From UBA3537 sp038138145 (lineage in GTDB: Bacteria > Bacteroidota > Bacteroidia > Flavobacteriales > Flavobacteriaceae), in NCBI GenBank assembly GCA_038138145.1, contig JAYQDD010000011.1, positions 1 through 34,451 of the forward strand: a stretch of 34,451 bases of DNA, written 5' to 3'. Position numbers and translations under genes: made by a program. Positions 7,832 through 15,575 of this stretch are shown in pieces. The notes beneath the pieces are model-generated. The model saw nothing but the letters and a program-made list of their open reading frames with translations, was not told the DNA's origin and searched no databases. Positions within the stretch are counted from its first letter, which is position 1. Every line of letters begins with the position of its first letter.

Positions 7832-8998
7832 ATGAAATTAAGTTCAAATCGGTCGGCGCTCAACTGGATGATTATTCTGGTTTCTTTTCTTATTGTTTCC
7901 TTAATATTGTGGAATACGTACCGTTTCTTCCAAAAATTTAAAGAAGAAGAACGCATCAAGATGGAGAATTTTTCTGTGGCGCAAAGAGAACTTGTAAAAA
8001 CACAAGATCTGTATGGGAATATTAGTGATTTCCCCTTAAAAATTATTCAAAGCAACACCAGCACACCCATGATTATTGAAGGTTCTGAGGGAAATTTTCA
8101 ATCCAATAATATCGATGTAAACTCGGACAATAGTCAAGAATACCTTAAGAAGTTAAGTCAAAAATTTGCCAAAGAGAATACCCCAATTCAAGTCATTTAT
8201 GATGGTGAAGTGCTGTCTACAGTTTATTACGGCAACTCCGTTTTATTGAATAAATTGAAATATTATCCTTTGGCCTTGGCCCTCATCATTATTTTATTTT
8301 TGGGGCTTATTTACTTTTTCTATCAAAGTTCACGTATCGCCACACAAAATAAATTGTGGACCGCCATGGCCAAAGAAACTGCACACCAAATTGGTACGCC
8401 TTTATCATCGCTCATTGGTTGGGCGGAATTGCTCAAAAATGAAGACGTAAATTCTTCATTTATCGATGAAATCAACAACGATATCAATAGACTTGAAACC
8501 ATAACTGAGCGATTCAGCAAAATTGGCTCTGTTCCTCAATTGACGCCCACAGATATAGTCCAAGCCACTAAAAACTCCATTCAGTATTTGGAAGCAAGAA
8601 GCAGTCAAATGGTTACCTTTAATTCTAAATTGCTTGAGGGTCCTGTTTTAATTAACCTCAACGCGGCGCTGTACAGTTGGACGATTGAAAATTTGATTAA
8701 AAATAGCATTGATGCCATGAAAGGGAAAGGCGATTTAAGCATTGAAATGGAAGACACAGCACAAGAGCTTCATATACGTATTTCTGATACCGGTCAGGGG
8801 CTTTCCAAAAAACAATTCAAAACGATTTTTGAAACAGGATATACCACCAAAAAAAGAGGTTGGGGTCTTGGACTTTCATTGGCCAAACGCATCATAGAAC
8901 AGTACCACGATGGCAGAATCAAGGTACTTTCTTCAGAACTAGGTAAGGGAACGACGTTTCAAATAACGCTTAAAAAAATTACAAATAATTCGCAATAG
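7832..8998 (+). CDS. Orphan sensor histidine kinase
   Basis: A 388-residue inner-membrane kinase: TM1 at about 12-28, a periplasmic sensor region of about 115 residues with no recognised domain, TM2 at about 146-164, a dimerisation/phosphoacceptor helix with HQIGTPLSS (H185), and a HATPase domain with the N box (ENLIKNSIDAM, about 286-296), G1 box DTGQG (319-323) and G2 box GWGLGLSLAKRI (343-354). The residue after the phosphoacceptor histidine is Gln rather than the usual Glu/Asp. No response regulator is encoded within the window, so the partner is unknown. Its last 20 bases overlap the 3' end of the convergent HIT gene. The kinase assignment is certain; the signal is not known. Confidence 0.93.
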   Translation: MKLSSNRSALNWMIILVSFLIVSLILWNTYRFFQKFKEEERIKMENFSVAQRELVKTQDLYGNISDFPLKIIQSNTSTPMIIEGSEGNFQSNNIDVNSDNSQEYLKKLSQKFAKENTPIQVIYDGEVLSTVYYGNSVLLNKLKYYPLALALIIILFLGLIYFFYQSSRIATQNKLWTAMAKETAHQIGTPLSSLIGWAELLKNEDVNSSFIDEINNDINRLETITERFSKIGSVPQLTPTDIVQATKNSIQYLEARSSQMVTFNSKLLEGPVLINLNAALYSWTIENLIKNSIDAMKGKGDLSIEMEDTAQELHIRISDTGQGLSKKQFKTIFETGYTTKKRGWGLGLSLAKRIIEQYHDGRIKVLSSELGKGTTFQITLKKITNNSQ

Positions 8999-9368
8999 AC
9001 TTGGCCACAGCTTGGAATTCTTCAGAAGTCAAGTTTTCTTTTTTGATAAATTGTGCATCTTCCATGGCATTTAATGGAATCAAATGTACGTGCACATGCG
9101 GGACTTCAAGACCAATCACAGTCATACCTACACGTTTGCAAGGGATTGCTTTTTCGATGGCCATAGCAACGGTTCTTGAAAAAGCCATCAGCCCATTGTA
9201 TGTAGTTTCGTCTAAATCGAAAAGCTGATCTACTTCTTTTTTGGGTATACAAAGCGTATGCCCTTTGGCATTGGGGTTGATATCTAAAAAAGCTAAAAAA
9301 TCGTCGGTTTCTGCTACTCTATGGCAAGGAATTTCTCCAGAAATGATTTTTGAAAAAATTGAGCCCAT
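8979..9368 (-). CDS. HIT family hydrolase (Hint-like)
   Basis: A 129-residue histidine-triad protein with the signature HVHVHLIPL near residue 95 and the N-terminal SIFSKIISGEIPCHRVAE typical of the HinT branch. Such proteins hydrolyse adenosine phosphoramidates and acyl-adenylates as small homodimers. It follows greA by 9 bases on the same strand, so the two are probably co-transcribed, a frequent arrangement in Bacteroidota. Its 3' end overlaps the histidine kinase by 20 bases. Confidence 0.95.
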   Translation of the reverse strand: MGSIFSKIISGEIPCHRVAETDDFLAFLDINPNAKGHTLCIPKKEVDQLFDLDETTYNGLMAFSRTVAMAIEKAIPCKRVGMTVIGLEVPHVHVHLIPLNAMEDAQFIKKENLTSEEFQAVAKSIANYL

Positions 9369-9377
9369 AGTTGTATT

Positions 9378-9851
9378 TTATCGTGTGATTTCTAAAATTT
9401 CGAACTTAATAACACCATTAGGCACTTGAATTTCGGCAACATCGCCTACACTTTTTCCAAGCAAACCTTTTCCAATAGGTGAATTTACAGATATTTTTCC
9501 TGCTGCCAAATCGGCTTCACCATCGGCTACAAGCAAATAAGTGAGTTCCATGCCATTGGCCTGATTTTTTATTTTTACATTGGACAACACCAATGCCTTG
9601 GAAGTATCCAATTGAGATTCATCGATAAGACGTGCCCCAGCGAGGGTGTCTTCGAGTTTAGAAATGCGCATTTCGAGCATCCCTTGTGCTTCTTTGGCGG
9701 CATCGTATTCGGCATTTTCGCTCAAGTCGCCTTTGTCGCGCGCTTCGGCAATAGCTTTGGACGCTTTTACACGCTCAACGTCTTTGAGCTGTTGCAGCTC
9801 ATCACGAAGTTTTTTTAATCCTTCGGCGGTATAATATGATACGTTACTCAT
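9378..9851 (-). CDS. greA: Transcription elongation factor GreA
   Basis: Stimulates RNA cleavage by backtracked RNA polymerase. The 157-residue product has the N-terminal coiled coil with the acidic-tip region ARDKGDLSENAEYDAAKEAQ and the C-terminal FKBP-like domain with VNSPIGKGLLGKSVGD. Length and order match GreA. It is the first gene of a greA-HIT pair. Its 5' leader holds a terminator-like hairpin (see separate entry), which may regulate it. Confidence 0.97.
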   Translation of the reverse strand: MSNVSYYTAEGLKKLRDELQQLKDVERVKASKAIAEARDKGDLSENAEYDAAKEAQGMLEMRISKLEDTLAGARLIDESQLDTSKALVLSNVKIKNQANGMELTYLLVADGEADLAAGKISVNSPIGKGLLGKSVGDVAEIQVPNGVIKFEILEITR

Positions 9852-9911
9852 GCGTTTATAGTTTTATTTAATTTGATTTAGGTTCTTTATTTTAGACATA
9901 TACTAAAATAG

Positions 9912-9935
9912 AAAAAATCTCGTTTTCACGAGATT
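9912..9935 (-). terminator. Terminator-like hairpin in the greA leader
   Basis: On the minus strand an 8-bp perfect stem (AATCTCGT / ACGAGATT) with a GAAA loop is followed by a run of T. The plus-strand reading has no T-run, so it points toward greA. It lies about 60 bases upstream of the greA start, and no minus-strand gene ends nearby; it may be an attenuator, the end of a short leader RNA, or a stabilising 5' hairpin. Confidence 0.5.
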
Positions 9936-9941
9936 ACTATA

Positions 9942-9949
9942 CAAATATA
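9942..9949 (-). promoter_or_regulatory. Putative greA promoter -7 box
   Basis: Minus-strand TATATTTG, a full match to TAnnTTTG. It would start RNA at about 9936, right at the base of the leader hairpin. No correctly spaced TTG is seen. Confidence 0.35.
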
Positions 9950-10015
9950 CAAAATATTTAGCTACCGCTGATTTTTGTTGTATTTTGGCCTAAACATTAC
10001 TAAAAACGCATAAAA

Positions 10016-10483
10016 ATGCTGCACAAACATGTACTTTTTCTATATAATTTGGGAATAAAGATTTTTTGTTGCTTGGCATTATGCTTCTTGTTGATTAACT
10101 GCTCTGACAAGGACAATTATGATGAAAATTGTAATTTTCTTCTAAATTTACCGGTAAATGTACCCTTAAACCTCAACCTTTCTCAATACAACCAATTGAA
10201 TTTCCCAAGCAATCCTGTGTTTGTCCCCAATGAAGGTAATGGCGGGATTATTGTCAACAATACAGGAACGGGCTTTGTCGCCTTTGATGCAGCAGACCCC
10301 AACACCCCGCTTAGCAATAATTGTTTTATTGAAATTATTGATGGGATTGGAGTCAGTAGCTGCGATGAAACGCACAAATATGATTTAGTGCTTGGCCTTC
10401 CTTTTCAAAACACCAATTTGCAATGCGGCTTAAAACCCTACCGAGTGGAGCGCAATGGGAATGAATTGTTTGTTTCGAATTAA
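10016..10483 (+). CDS. Small lipoprotein with degenerate Rieske-like pattern
   Basis: A 155-residue protein with a lipoprotein signal: hydrophobic segment at about 6-28, then LLINC with the lipidated cysteine at 29. The mature part (PVNVPLNLNLSQYNQLNFPSN ... GGIIVNNTGTGFVAFDAADPN ... PYRVERNGNELFVSN) follows the beta-rich pattern I associate with small Bacteroidota proteins resembling Rieske ferredoxins. The normal CxH...CxxH ligands are absent: the first position is Asp (AADPN), and the remaining candidates are C103, C116, H120 and C137. It probably does not hold a standard 2Fe-2S cluster. It is convergent with the TonB receptor and shares a bidirectional terminator with it. Function unknown. 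Confidence 0.7.
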   Translation: MLHKHVLFLYNLGIKIFCCLALCFLLINCSDKDNYDENCNFLLNLPVNVPLNLNLSQYNQLNFPSNPVFVPNEGNGGIIVNNTGTGFVAFDAADPNTPLSNNCFIEIIDGIGVSSCDETHKYDLVLGLPFQNTNLQCGLKPYRVERNGNELFVSN

Positions 10484-10512
10484 AAAACCCCACACCATAG
10501 GTGCAGGGTTTT
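10484..10512. terminator. Bidirectional terminator between lipoprotein and TonB receptor
   Basis: Hairpin AAAACCC...CACC-ATA-GGTG...GGGTTTT with a 2x2 internal mismatch. A/T runs on both sides let it serve the plus-strand lipoprotein gene ending at 10483 and the minus-strand receptor gene ending at 10533. Confidence 0.8.
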
Positions 10513-10532
10513 AAAATCAAATCATTCCTACC

Positions 10533-12650
10533 TTAAAACGTCAAGGTCATCCCCAATAGAAAGTTGCGGGTAGCTTGTGGGTAATAGCCCTGAATTTCTG
10601 TAGCGGTTGGGCCACTCCAAGTATCCAAATAGGTGTACCCACGATCAACATACTCTAAATCAAATAAATTGTTGACCATCCCTATAAAGACAATGGATTG
10701 AAACACCTTTTTTACAGGAAGCGTGTAACTGAAATTCAAATCTGTTACAAAATAGCTGTCCAATTTGGAGGCCTCAGTATCGGTATTGCTCAAGTATTGC
10801 TCCCCAACATATTTGCCTATCAATGCGGCTCTAAACTTTGTATTCGGTGCATATTCTAAGGCGTGTGTAGTTATCACATCTGGTGAAAAAGCAATGTTGG
10901 TATCGCCCAAATTTTGCTTAGCACCATCACGATTGATGGTCAAATCTTGGATTCTGTTTTTGCTCAGCGCTAAATTCGAGATTAAAGATAATTGCTCTGT
11001 AAGCACAATGCTGGCATCTAATTCGAGACCAAGTCGATAGCTTTTATCCACATTTTCGCGCAGGTATTCGCCTACATTATCTAATGCACCGGTAAGTACG
11101 AGCTGGTTGTTATATTGCATGTAGTACACATTAGCATTTAAGCGTAGGCGGTCACTTTCATGACGCCATCCCAATTCAAAATCGTTCAACCCTTCGTGTT
11201 GTACGTCTGCAGCGTTACTCTCATAATCGTTACGGTTGGGTTCTTTGTGAGCGCGTGCATAAGAAGCATAGATGCTGTTGTTTGAATTTAATGTATAAGT
11301 AAGCCCTAATTTAGGATTGAAAAAATTAAAATCTTCATCCACATCGATTGGTACCCTGTCTGATGTTAGCCCTGTGGTTGTATAATTTACAAATCGCCCC
11401 TGAAGATCTAAAAAGCCCTGCAATTTTTCAGATGCTCTAAAAGTGGCTTTAGAAAATACACTAAAATCAGATTTGTCCGAAATACTCAAATAGTAGCGGT
11501 CTCTGATGTTTGTCCCAGAGGCCAAATCGCTACCCCAAATGATTTCGCCATAATGGTCGTTGGTATAGTCGCTGTAGGAAATCCCTGAAATAATTTCAAG
11601 TCCATTTCTTTTGTACGTTACGTTAACATTTGCCACATAAAAATGATTGTCTAACCAACGGCGTACAACCACGTCACTATCGTCATTGATAAGGTTGTTG
11701 TAATCTACTGCACTACGTTCGTCTTTGAATTGCTCAAAATAGCCTTTACCTCGAGTATAATTCAACCCAATATTGGTGGACCAATTTGAATTCAAAATTT
11801 CATTCCAATGCAATTGATAATGGTCTTGCCAATAATTGTCGGTCTCGTTGTCGTAAGTGTATGGATTTTGGGTTCGGTCTTCTTCCAATTGGTTTTTGGA
11901 TAGTCCATACCATGCTTGGAAGGTTTTTTCTTTTCCTCCAAAAGTTATGGCTTTGACAATGGTATTGTCGTCCACATAATTCCCTTGTAAATAATACGAT
12001 TTTAAATCTGTAAATGCACGATCGACATAACCTTCAGAATAAATTTTAGATAATCGCCCTGCGAATTCAAAATGATCATTGATGAGTCCTGTAGTAAATT
12101 TTACACTGTGTTTTTGCGTACCAAAAGATCCAAAAGAATTGGCAATTGCTCCGCCCGCTTTTTCTGAAATCGCATCAGTTAGAATGTTTAAGCTTGCGCC
12201 AAAAGCCCCAGAACCATTGGTGGATGTACCCACCCCACGTTGCAATTGCATACTTTCTACAGAGGACGCAAAATCACCAAGATTGACCCAAAATGTACCT
12301 TGACTTTCGGCATCATTGTACGGAATTCCATTAATAGTAACATTGACACGTGTAGCATCACTACCTCTTACCCTAAGATAAGTGTAGCCAATTCCTGCTC
12401 CAGCATCAGAAGAGGACACTACTGATGGGAGGTAATTCAAAAGTACGGGGATATCCTGTCCCAAGTTCCGCTTTTGAAGGTCTTCCTTGGATACATTTGA
12501 ATGTGCGATGGGTGCATTGGGTTGCACGCGTACTGCTTTGACCAAAACTTCGTCTAAATTTTGTGTTTGGGTTGAATCTTGCAGTTGATTTTCTTGTGCC
12601 CATAGTGGTGCTACCAGAATGAGCGCTAAGAGAAGAATGTAATTTTTCAT
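10533..12650 (-). CDS. TonB-dependent receptor under a TPP riboswitch (probable thiamine-compound receptor)
   Basis: Outer-membrane gated barrel of 705 residues. The signal peptide is residues 1-18 (cleavage after LWA), the TonB box is at about 31-39 (NLDEVLVKA), the plug at about 45-160 includes RVRGSDATRVNVTINGIPYNDAESQG and GVGTSTNGSGAFGASLNI, and the 22-strand barrel ends in the aromatic terminus LLGMTLTF. There is no N-terminal carboxypeptidase-like domain, so it is not a SusC type, and no susD gene follows. The TPP riboswitch in its 5' leader implies that its substrate is thiamine or a precursor or phosphate ester; riboswitched receptors of this kind are known in Bacteroidota. It is transcribed separately from the pnuC-DUF4301 genes just upstream. 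Confidence 0.92.
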   Translation of the reverse strand: MKNYILLLALILVAPLWAQENQLQDSTQTQNLDEVLVKAVRVQPNAPIAHSNVSKEDLQKRNLGQDIPVLLNYLPSVVSSSDAGAGIGYTYLRVRGSDATRVNVTINGIPYNDAESQGTFWVNLGDFASSVESMQLQRGVGTSTNGSGAFGASLNILTDAISEKAGGAIANSFGSFGTQKHSVKFTTGLINDHFEFAGRLSKIYSEGYVDRAFTDLKSYYLQGNYVDDNTIVKAITFGGKEKTFQAWYGLSKNQLEEDRTQNPYTYDNETDNYWQDHYQLHWNEILNSNWSTNIGLNYTRGKGYFEQFKDERSAVDYNNLINDDSDVVVRRWLDNHFYVANVNVTYKRNGLEIISGISYSDYTNDHYGEIIWGSDLASGTNIRDRYYLSISDKSDFSVFSKATFRASEKLQGFLDLQGRFVNYTTTGLTSDRVPIDVDEDFNFFNPKLGLTYTLNSNNSIYASYARAHKEPNRNDYESNAADVQHEGLNDFELGWRHESDRLRLNANVYYMQYNNQLVLTGALDNVGEYLRENVDKSYRLGLELDASIVLTEQLSLISNLALSKNRIQDLTINRDGAKQNLGDTNIAFSPDVITTHALEYAPNTKFRAALIGKYVGEQYLSNTDTEASKLDSYFVTDLNFSYTLPVKKVFQSIVFIGMVNNLFDLEYVDRGYTYLDTWSGPTATEIQGYYPQATRNFLLGMTLTF

Positions 12651-12718
12651 ACGATTGTTTTTAAATAATCGAATAAAAAGAGGTCATTATTCTTTGTTAA
12701 TAATAAATAAAATATAAA

Positions 12719-12737
12719 CTGAAACGTTTTGTTTCAG
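12719..12737 (-). terminator. Hairpin after the TPP aptamer (candidate expression platform)
   Basis: On the minus strand CTGAAAC-AAAAC-GTTTCAG forms a perfect 7-bp stem followed by a U-rich stretch (TTTATATTTTATTT). It begins right where the 3' strand of aptamer helix P1 should end, so pairing could switch with ligand binding. The stem is short and only moderately GC-rich. Confidence 0.45.
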
Positions 12738-12739
12738 AT

Positions 12740-12812
12740 AATTCCCTAAACAGCATTACCTGTTCTAGGTTCAATGGGTATGATCTCAGCCTTACGGCAC
12801 CCCTTTTTTGAG
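12740..12812 (-). promoter_or_regulatory. TPP riboswitch (THI element)
   Basis: On the minus strand the conserved THI core is present in order: GGGGTGCC (12803-12796), P3 stem GCC-GTAA-GGC, CTGAGA (12789-12784), ATACCC closing P2, TTGAACCT, P4 CCTA/TAGG, P5 AACAG/CTGTT, and the 3' TAGGGAA (12748-12742). It lies about 90 bases upstream of the TonB receptor ATG, immediately downstream of a good promoter. Thiamine pyrophosphate binding normally lowers expression of the downstream gene. Confidence 0.95.
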
Positions 12813-12819
12813 AACAGTA

Positions 12820-12851
12820 CAAAAGTACATCAGAAATTAATTCTACACCAA
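12820..12851 (-). promoter_or_regulatory. Promoter for the TPP riboswitch-TonB receptor transcript
   Basis: Minus-strand TTG (12851-12849), 21-base spacer, then TACTTTTG (12827-12820), fitting the Bacteroidota consensus TTG-N19-21-TAnnTTTG. Predicted start is near 12813, just before the aptamer. It lies within the gap after DUF4301, so the receptor can be controlled independently. Confidence 0.65.
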
Positions 12852-12866
12852 TTATTTCAATTATTT

Positions 12867-14420
12867 TTAATCTTGCAATTGATGTGGTGCTTTGAGCAAA
12901 TCGGCTACTTTTTTGACAGGATTAAAGGTATAAAGTGGCACTTCAATAAAAACAGTATTCCACTGTGCCATACCGCCATTCCAAAGCCCTGGACGTTCAA
13001 GAGTTTTGAGCTTTTTTCCATATTTATTTTTTATAGCAACAAAATGGGTATTCGTGTCAATAAAACGTTCTAAGTCGTACTTGTTGCCTTTATAATCTTT
13101 GATGCCACAAACAATATCTACTGGATTAAAATGAGTTGCCGCTTTTGCAATATCGTTCTGTTGCTTTAATTTGGTGTTGACTTGATTCATTTCAACAATT
13201 TGAAGACTCAATTCACCATTTTCTTTTTTAATCCAAAAGGGGCCTCCCCCTGGTTCTCCTTCATTTTTTACCATCCCACATACTCGAATTGGACGATGGA
13301 TACGCGATTTCAAATATTCGATTTTGTAATGATGCGCAAATTTTTCAAACTCTGTACTCATGTGTACATTCATTTGATCTGAAAGAAAATTAGCGATTTC
13401 ATTCACTTTCTCCTCTTGAATTGTGTCGTCATCAAGCTCGTGTGCATAAGTGTAAGATTGGCTTTGTATTTTTAATAAATATCCAGCCAAAACCGTCTTA
13501 TAAAATACCATCTGATCGATGCAATGTTGCATGAGCACATTGTCTATATTTTTGATAAAAATAAGGTCTGCGTCAATAGCATTTAAATTAGAAATCAATG
13601 CCCCATGCCCTGAAGGCCGAAACAATAGTTTTTCGTCAATCTTAAAAGGTTTGTTGTCTAATGTAGCTGCAATGGTATCGGTCTTCGGGTCTTGAAAAGA
13701 ATAAGAAATACCGAATGTAGTTTGGGTTTTGGATTCTACAATCGTTTTGATGGCTTCAAAATGATCTAAAAATTGCTGGTGATGGTGTTTTGATATTGTA
13801 AAATGAAGTGTTGCTTTGCCATCAATTTCGGCATATTTGCTGGCTTCAACCAAATGTTCTTCAAAAGCAGTAGAAATATGTGTTTTGTAGTTGTGAAATG
13901 GCAATAATCCTTTTGGGTATTCTCCAAAATTAAAACGTTCTTTGGCTAATAAAAACTCTACAAATAACATACGTCTTTGATCCAAGGACATGGACTTGTA
14001 CTCTGGATAATGGGCTTTAATTGCTTCAAAAACTTCGTCATGGAAAGGAAGCTTATCTGCCGTCACAAAAAATAAAAATAAATCTATACTTTTTGTTCTG
14101 TTGACATAAGAGTTAATCGTTTCTTTATTGATGTCATAATTATCTAAAAACAAATACAAACTCTTAAACATTCTTGATGCTGCGCCAGATGCAGGAACAA
14201 ACTTCACAATGGATTTTTGTTTTTTCTCTTGATGAAAAAAAGAACTAAAAGTAGTGGCCTCTGCATCAGAAAGTTGAACAATACCATCATTTATAGTTGC
14301 TGGTGCGTGCAAATTAATATGCGCATTGTTTTGAACAAAATAAGAAAGTTGTCGCTGAATTGTTTTTTCATCCAGCCCTCTTTCATTTATTTGGTTAATT
14401 TCTTTGTTTGTAAATTTCAA
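12867..14420 (-). CDS. DUF4301 protein, candidate nucleotidyltransferase
   Basis: A 517-residue cytoplasmic protein of the DUF4301 family, whose function I do not know. Visible motifs resemble those of UDP-sugar pyrophosphorylases (UDPGP fold) in the same order: FVPASGAASRMFK (74-86) like the nucleotide-binding GGxGTRLGxxxPK loop; FRPSGHGAL (267-275) like the GHGD/GNGG motif; FIKNIDNVL (288-296) like the VxNxDN metal-binding motif; and a G-F-...-NGELSLQIVEMNQVN segment (about 393-415) like the G...dG...VVEYSEL motif. The gene overlaps the upstream kinase gene by 26 bases and is last in the PPTase-pnuC-kinase-DUF4301 operon. The TPP riboswitch follows. Family membership is probable; the enzyme class is inference from motifs. 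Confidence 0.82.
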   Translation of the reverse strand: MKFTNKEINQINERGLDEKTIQRQLSYFVQNNAHINLHAPATINDGIVQLSDAEATTFSSFFHQEKKQKSIVKFVPASGAASRMFKSLYLFLDNYDINKETINSYVNRTKSIDLFLFFVTADKLPFHDEVFEAIKAHYPEYKSMSLDQRRMLFVEFLLAKERFNFGEYPKGLLPFHNYKTHISTAFEEHLVEASKYAEIDGKATLHFTISKHHHQQFLDHFEAIKTIVESKTQTTFGISYSFQDPKTDTIAATLDNKPFKIDEKLLFRPSGHGALISNLNAIDADLIFIKNIDNVLMQHCIDQMVFYKTVLAGYLLKIQSQSYTYAHELDDDTIQEEKVNEIANFLSDQMNVHMSTEFEKFAHHYKIEYLKSRIHRPIRVCGMVKNEGEPGGGPFWIKKENGELSLQIVEMNQVNTKLKQQNDIAKAATHFNPVDIVCGIKDYKGNKYDLERFIDTNTHFVAIKNKYGKKLKTLERPGLWNGGMAQWNTVFIEVPLYTFNPVKKVADLLKAPHQLQD

Positions 14421-14985
14421 TTTCCCTCTTTAAAAGTTGGTTTATATGTGTAATAGCGGTCTCTAAACGTATACTGTGATTTCCTTTTAACACCACAAAA
14501 GGAAGGCTTTGCGCTTCAAGCGTACGCTTAAAGGTCTCAAACATAAATGCACGTTCGTTAGGTTTGTCTCGCAAATCATCCGCTACCCATGGAACGTCAA
14601 TTCCGCATAAAAAGTATAAATCATATGAGTTTTTTTTGGCATATCGTTCAATTTCAGCGGGGCAATAGCCGTCATAATAAATTTCTGAATAGACTTTGAT
14701 TTGTAAAAGATTAGTGTCACAAAAAAGGACCTTTTGTGCAAGTTGAACCATTTCATTCTCCAATTTCATTTGTCCTTGTGCTATGGGCAATAAATCGTCT
14801 TTTGTGCAAGTGGCTTGATCATGATCCCATTTTTGTTGTAAATAGTGGCGCATATATTCAGGTACAAAAGTAGTGTTGTACTGTTCTGCCAAAGCTTCAG
14901 CTAGAGTAGACTTCCCTGTAGATTCTGGCCCAAAAAGAACCACTTTTATACAATTTGATGTTATTTGTTCAAGTGTTTTTTCCAT
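14395..14985 (-). CDS. NadR-like P-loop kinase (ribosylnicotinamide kinase-like or vitamin kinase)
   Basis: A 196-residue ATPase with a Walker A motif GPESTGKST (19-27), followed by a layout like the C-terminal kinase domain of NadR (VPEYMRHYLQQK, LLPIAQGQMKLENEMVQLAQKVLFCDTNLLQIKVYSEIYY). It lacks the NMN adenylyltransferase and DNA-binding domains of enterobacterial NadR. Such genes are usually paired with pnuC; the kinase traps the imported vitamin by phosphorylation. Here it overlaps pnuC by 25 bases and DUF4301 by 26, so translation is probably coupled. The substrate may be nicotinamide riboside, as in NadR, or thiamine, given the riboswitched receptor next door; sequence alone does not decide. 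Confidence 0.85.
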   Translation of the reverse strand: MEKTLEQITSNCIKVVLFGPESTGKSTLAEALAEQYNTTFVPEYMRHYLQQKWDHDQATCTKDDLLPIAQGQMKLENEMVQLAQKVLFCDTNLLQIKVYSEIYYDGYCPAEIERYAKKNSYDLYFLCGIDVPWVADDLRDKPNERAFMFETFKRTLEAQSLPFVVLKGNHSIRLETAITHINQLLKREIEIYKQRN

Positions 14986-15575
14986 TCAAAATATCCTTGG
15001 ATTGCCAAAATCAAAAAGATGGTAAATTGTAGCCCCGAAAAACCAAGCCCTTTTGCAAAATACAAAGGTATGGAGATTATGTTGCCTACAATCCAAAAAA
15101 GCCAATGCTCTATTTTTTTGTTGGCCATAAGCCACATTGCCGCAAAGAAAACCCCTGTTGTAAAGGTGTCAAAATAATCGGTAATTCGATTGAAGCGTTC
15201 AAAATACAAATATACCAAAACGACAAAAGCAACTGTAGTCACAAAAATAACCAATGCCCACATCATATCTTTGATTGTAGATTGCGTAATTTCTATGGAA
15301 TTCCCTTCAATTTTACGATGCCACATGAACCAACCATATACACTCATTAATGTATAATAAACATTGATGATGACATCACCATATAACGCAAACTTAAAAC
15401 ATATATAAACATAAAGCGCGGTACTAAATATTCCTGTTGGAAAGACAAGGATATTTTCTTTTTTTGCGTACCAAACACTAAGAATTCCAAGCAATACTGC
15501 TAAAATTTCCAGTGCAATAGCTAAAGCCGTTGCAGTGGCATAGGGTGCTACAAAAAAATCAATAATATCATTCAT
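14961..15575 (-). CDS. PnuC-family vitamin transporter (PnuC or PnuT)
   Basis: Inner-membrane facilitator of 204 residues with about seven hydrophobic segments and the family motif YTLMSVYGWFMWHRK after the third. The C-terminal half repeats the pattern (FFAAMWLMANKKIEHWLFWIVGNIISIPLYFAKG), with the WxxxN residues used for substrate binding in the family. Members carry nicotinamide riboside (PnuC), thiamine (PnuT) or riboflavin (PnuX). The frame opens at 15599, but ATG at 15575 overlaps the PPTase stop as ATGA and gives the natural N-terminus MNDIIDFFV. The partner kinase follows with a 25-base overlap. The neighbouring TPP riboswitch makes thiamine transport a serious alternative to nicotinamide riboside. 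Confidence 0.9.
   Translation of the reverse strand: MNDIIDFFVAPYATATALAIALEILAVLLGILSVWYAKKENILVFPTGIFSTALYVYICFKFALYGDVIINVYYTLMSVYGWFMWHRKIEGNSIEITQSTIKDMMWALVIFVTTVAFVVLVYLYFERFNRITDYFDTFTTGVFFAAMWLMANKKIEHWLFWIVGNIISIPLYFAKGLGFSGLQFTIFLILAIQGYFEWKKHLNK

Noticed and set aside
10765..11040. Plus-strand 91-residue frame within the TonB receptor gene
   Set aside because: Antisense shadow of a barrel-encoding region with repetitive codon pattern; no support as a gene.
14395..14985. Full NadR (NMN adenylyltransferase plus kinase)
   Set aside because: Only the P-loop kinase part is present; there is no adenylyltransferase HxGH-type domain or DNA-binding domain.
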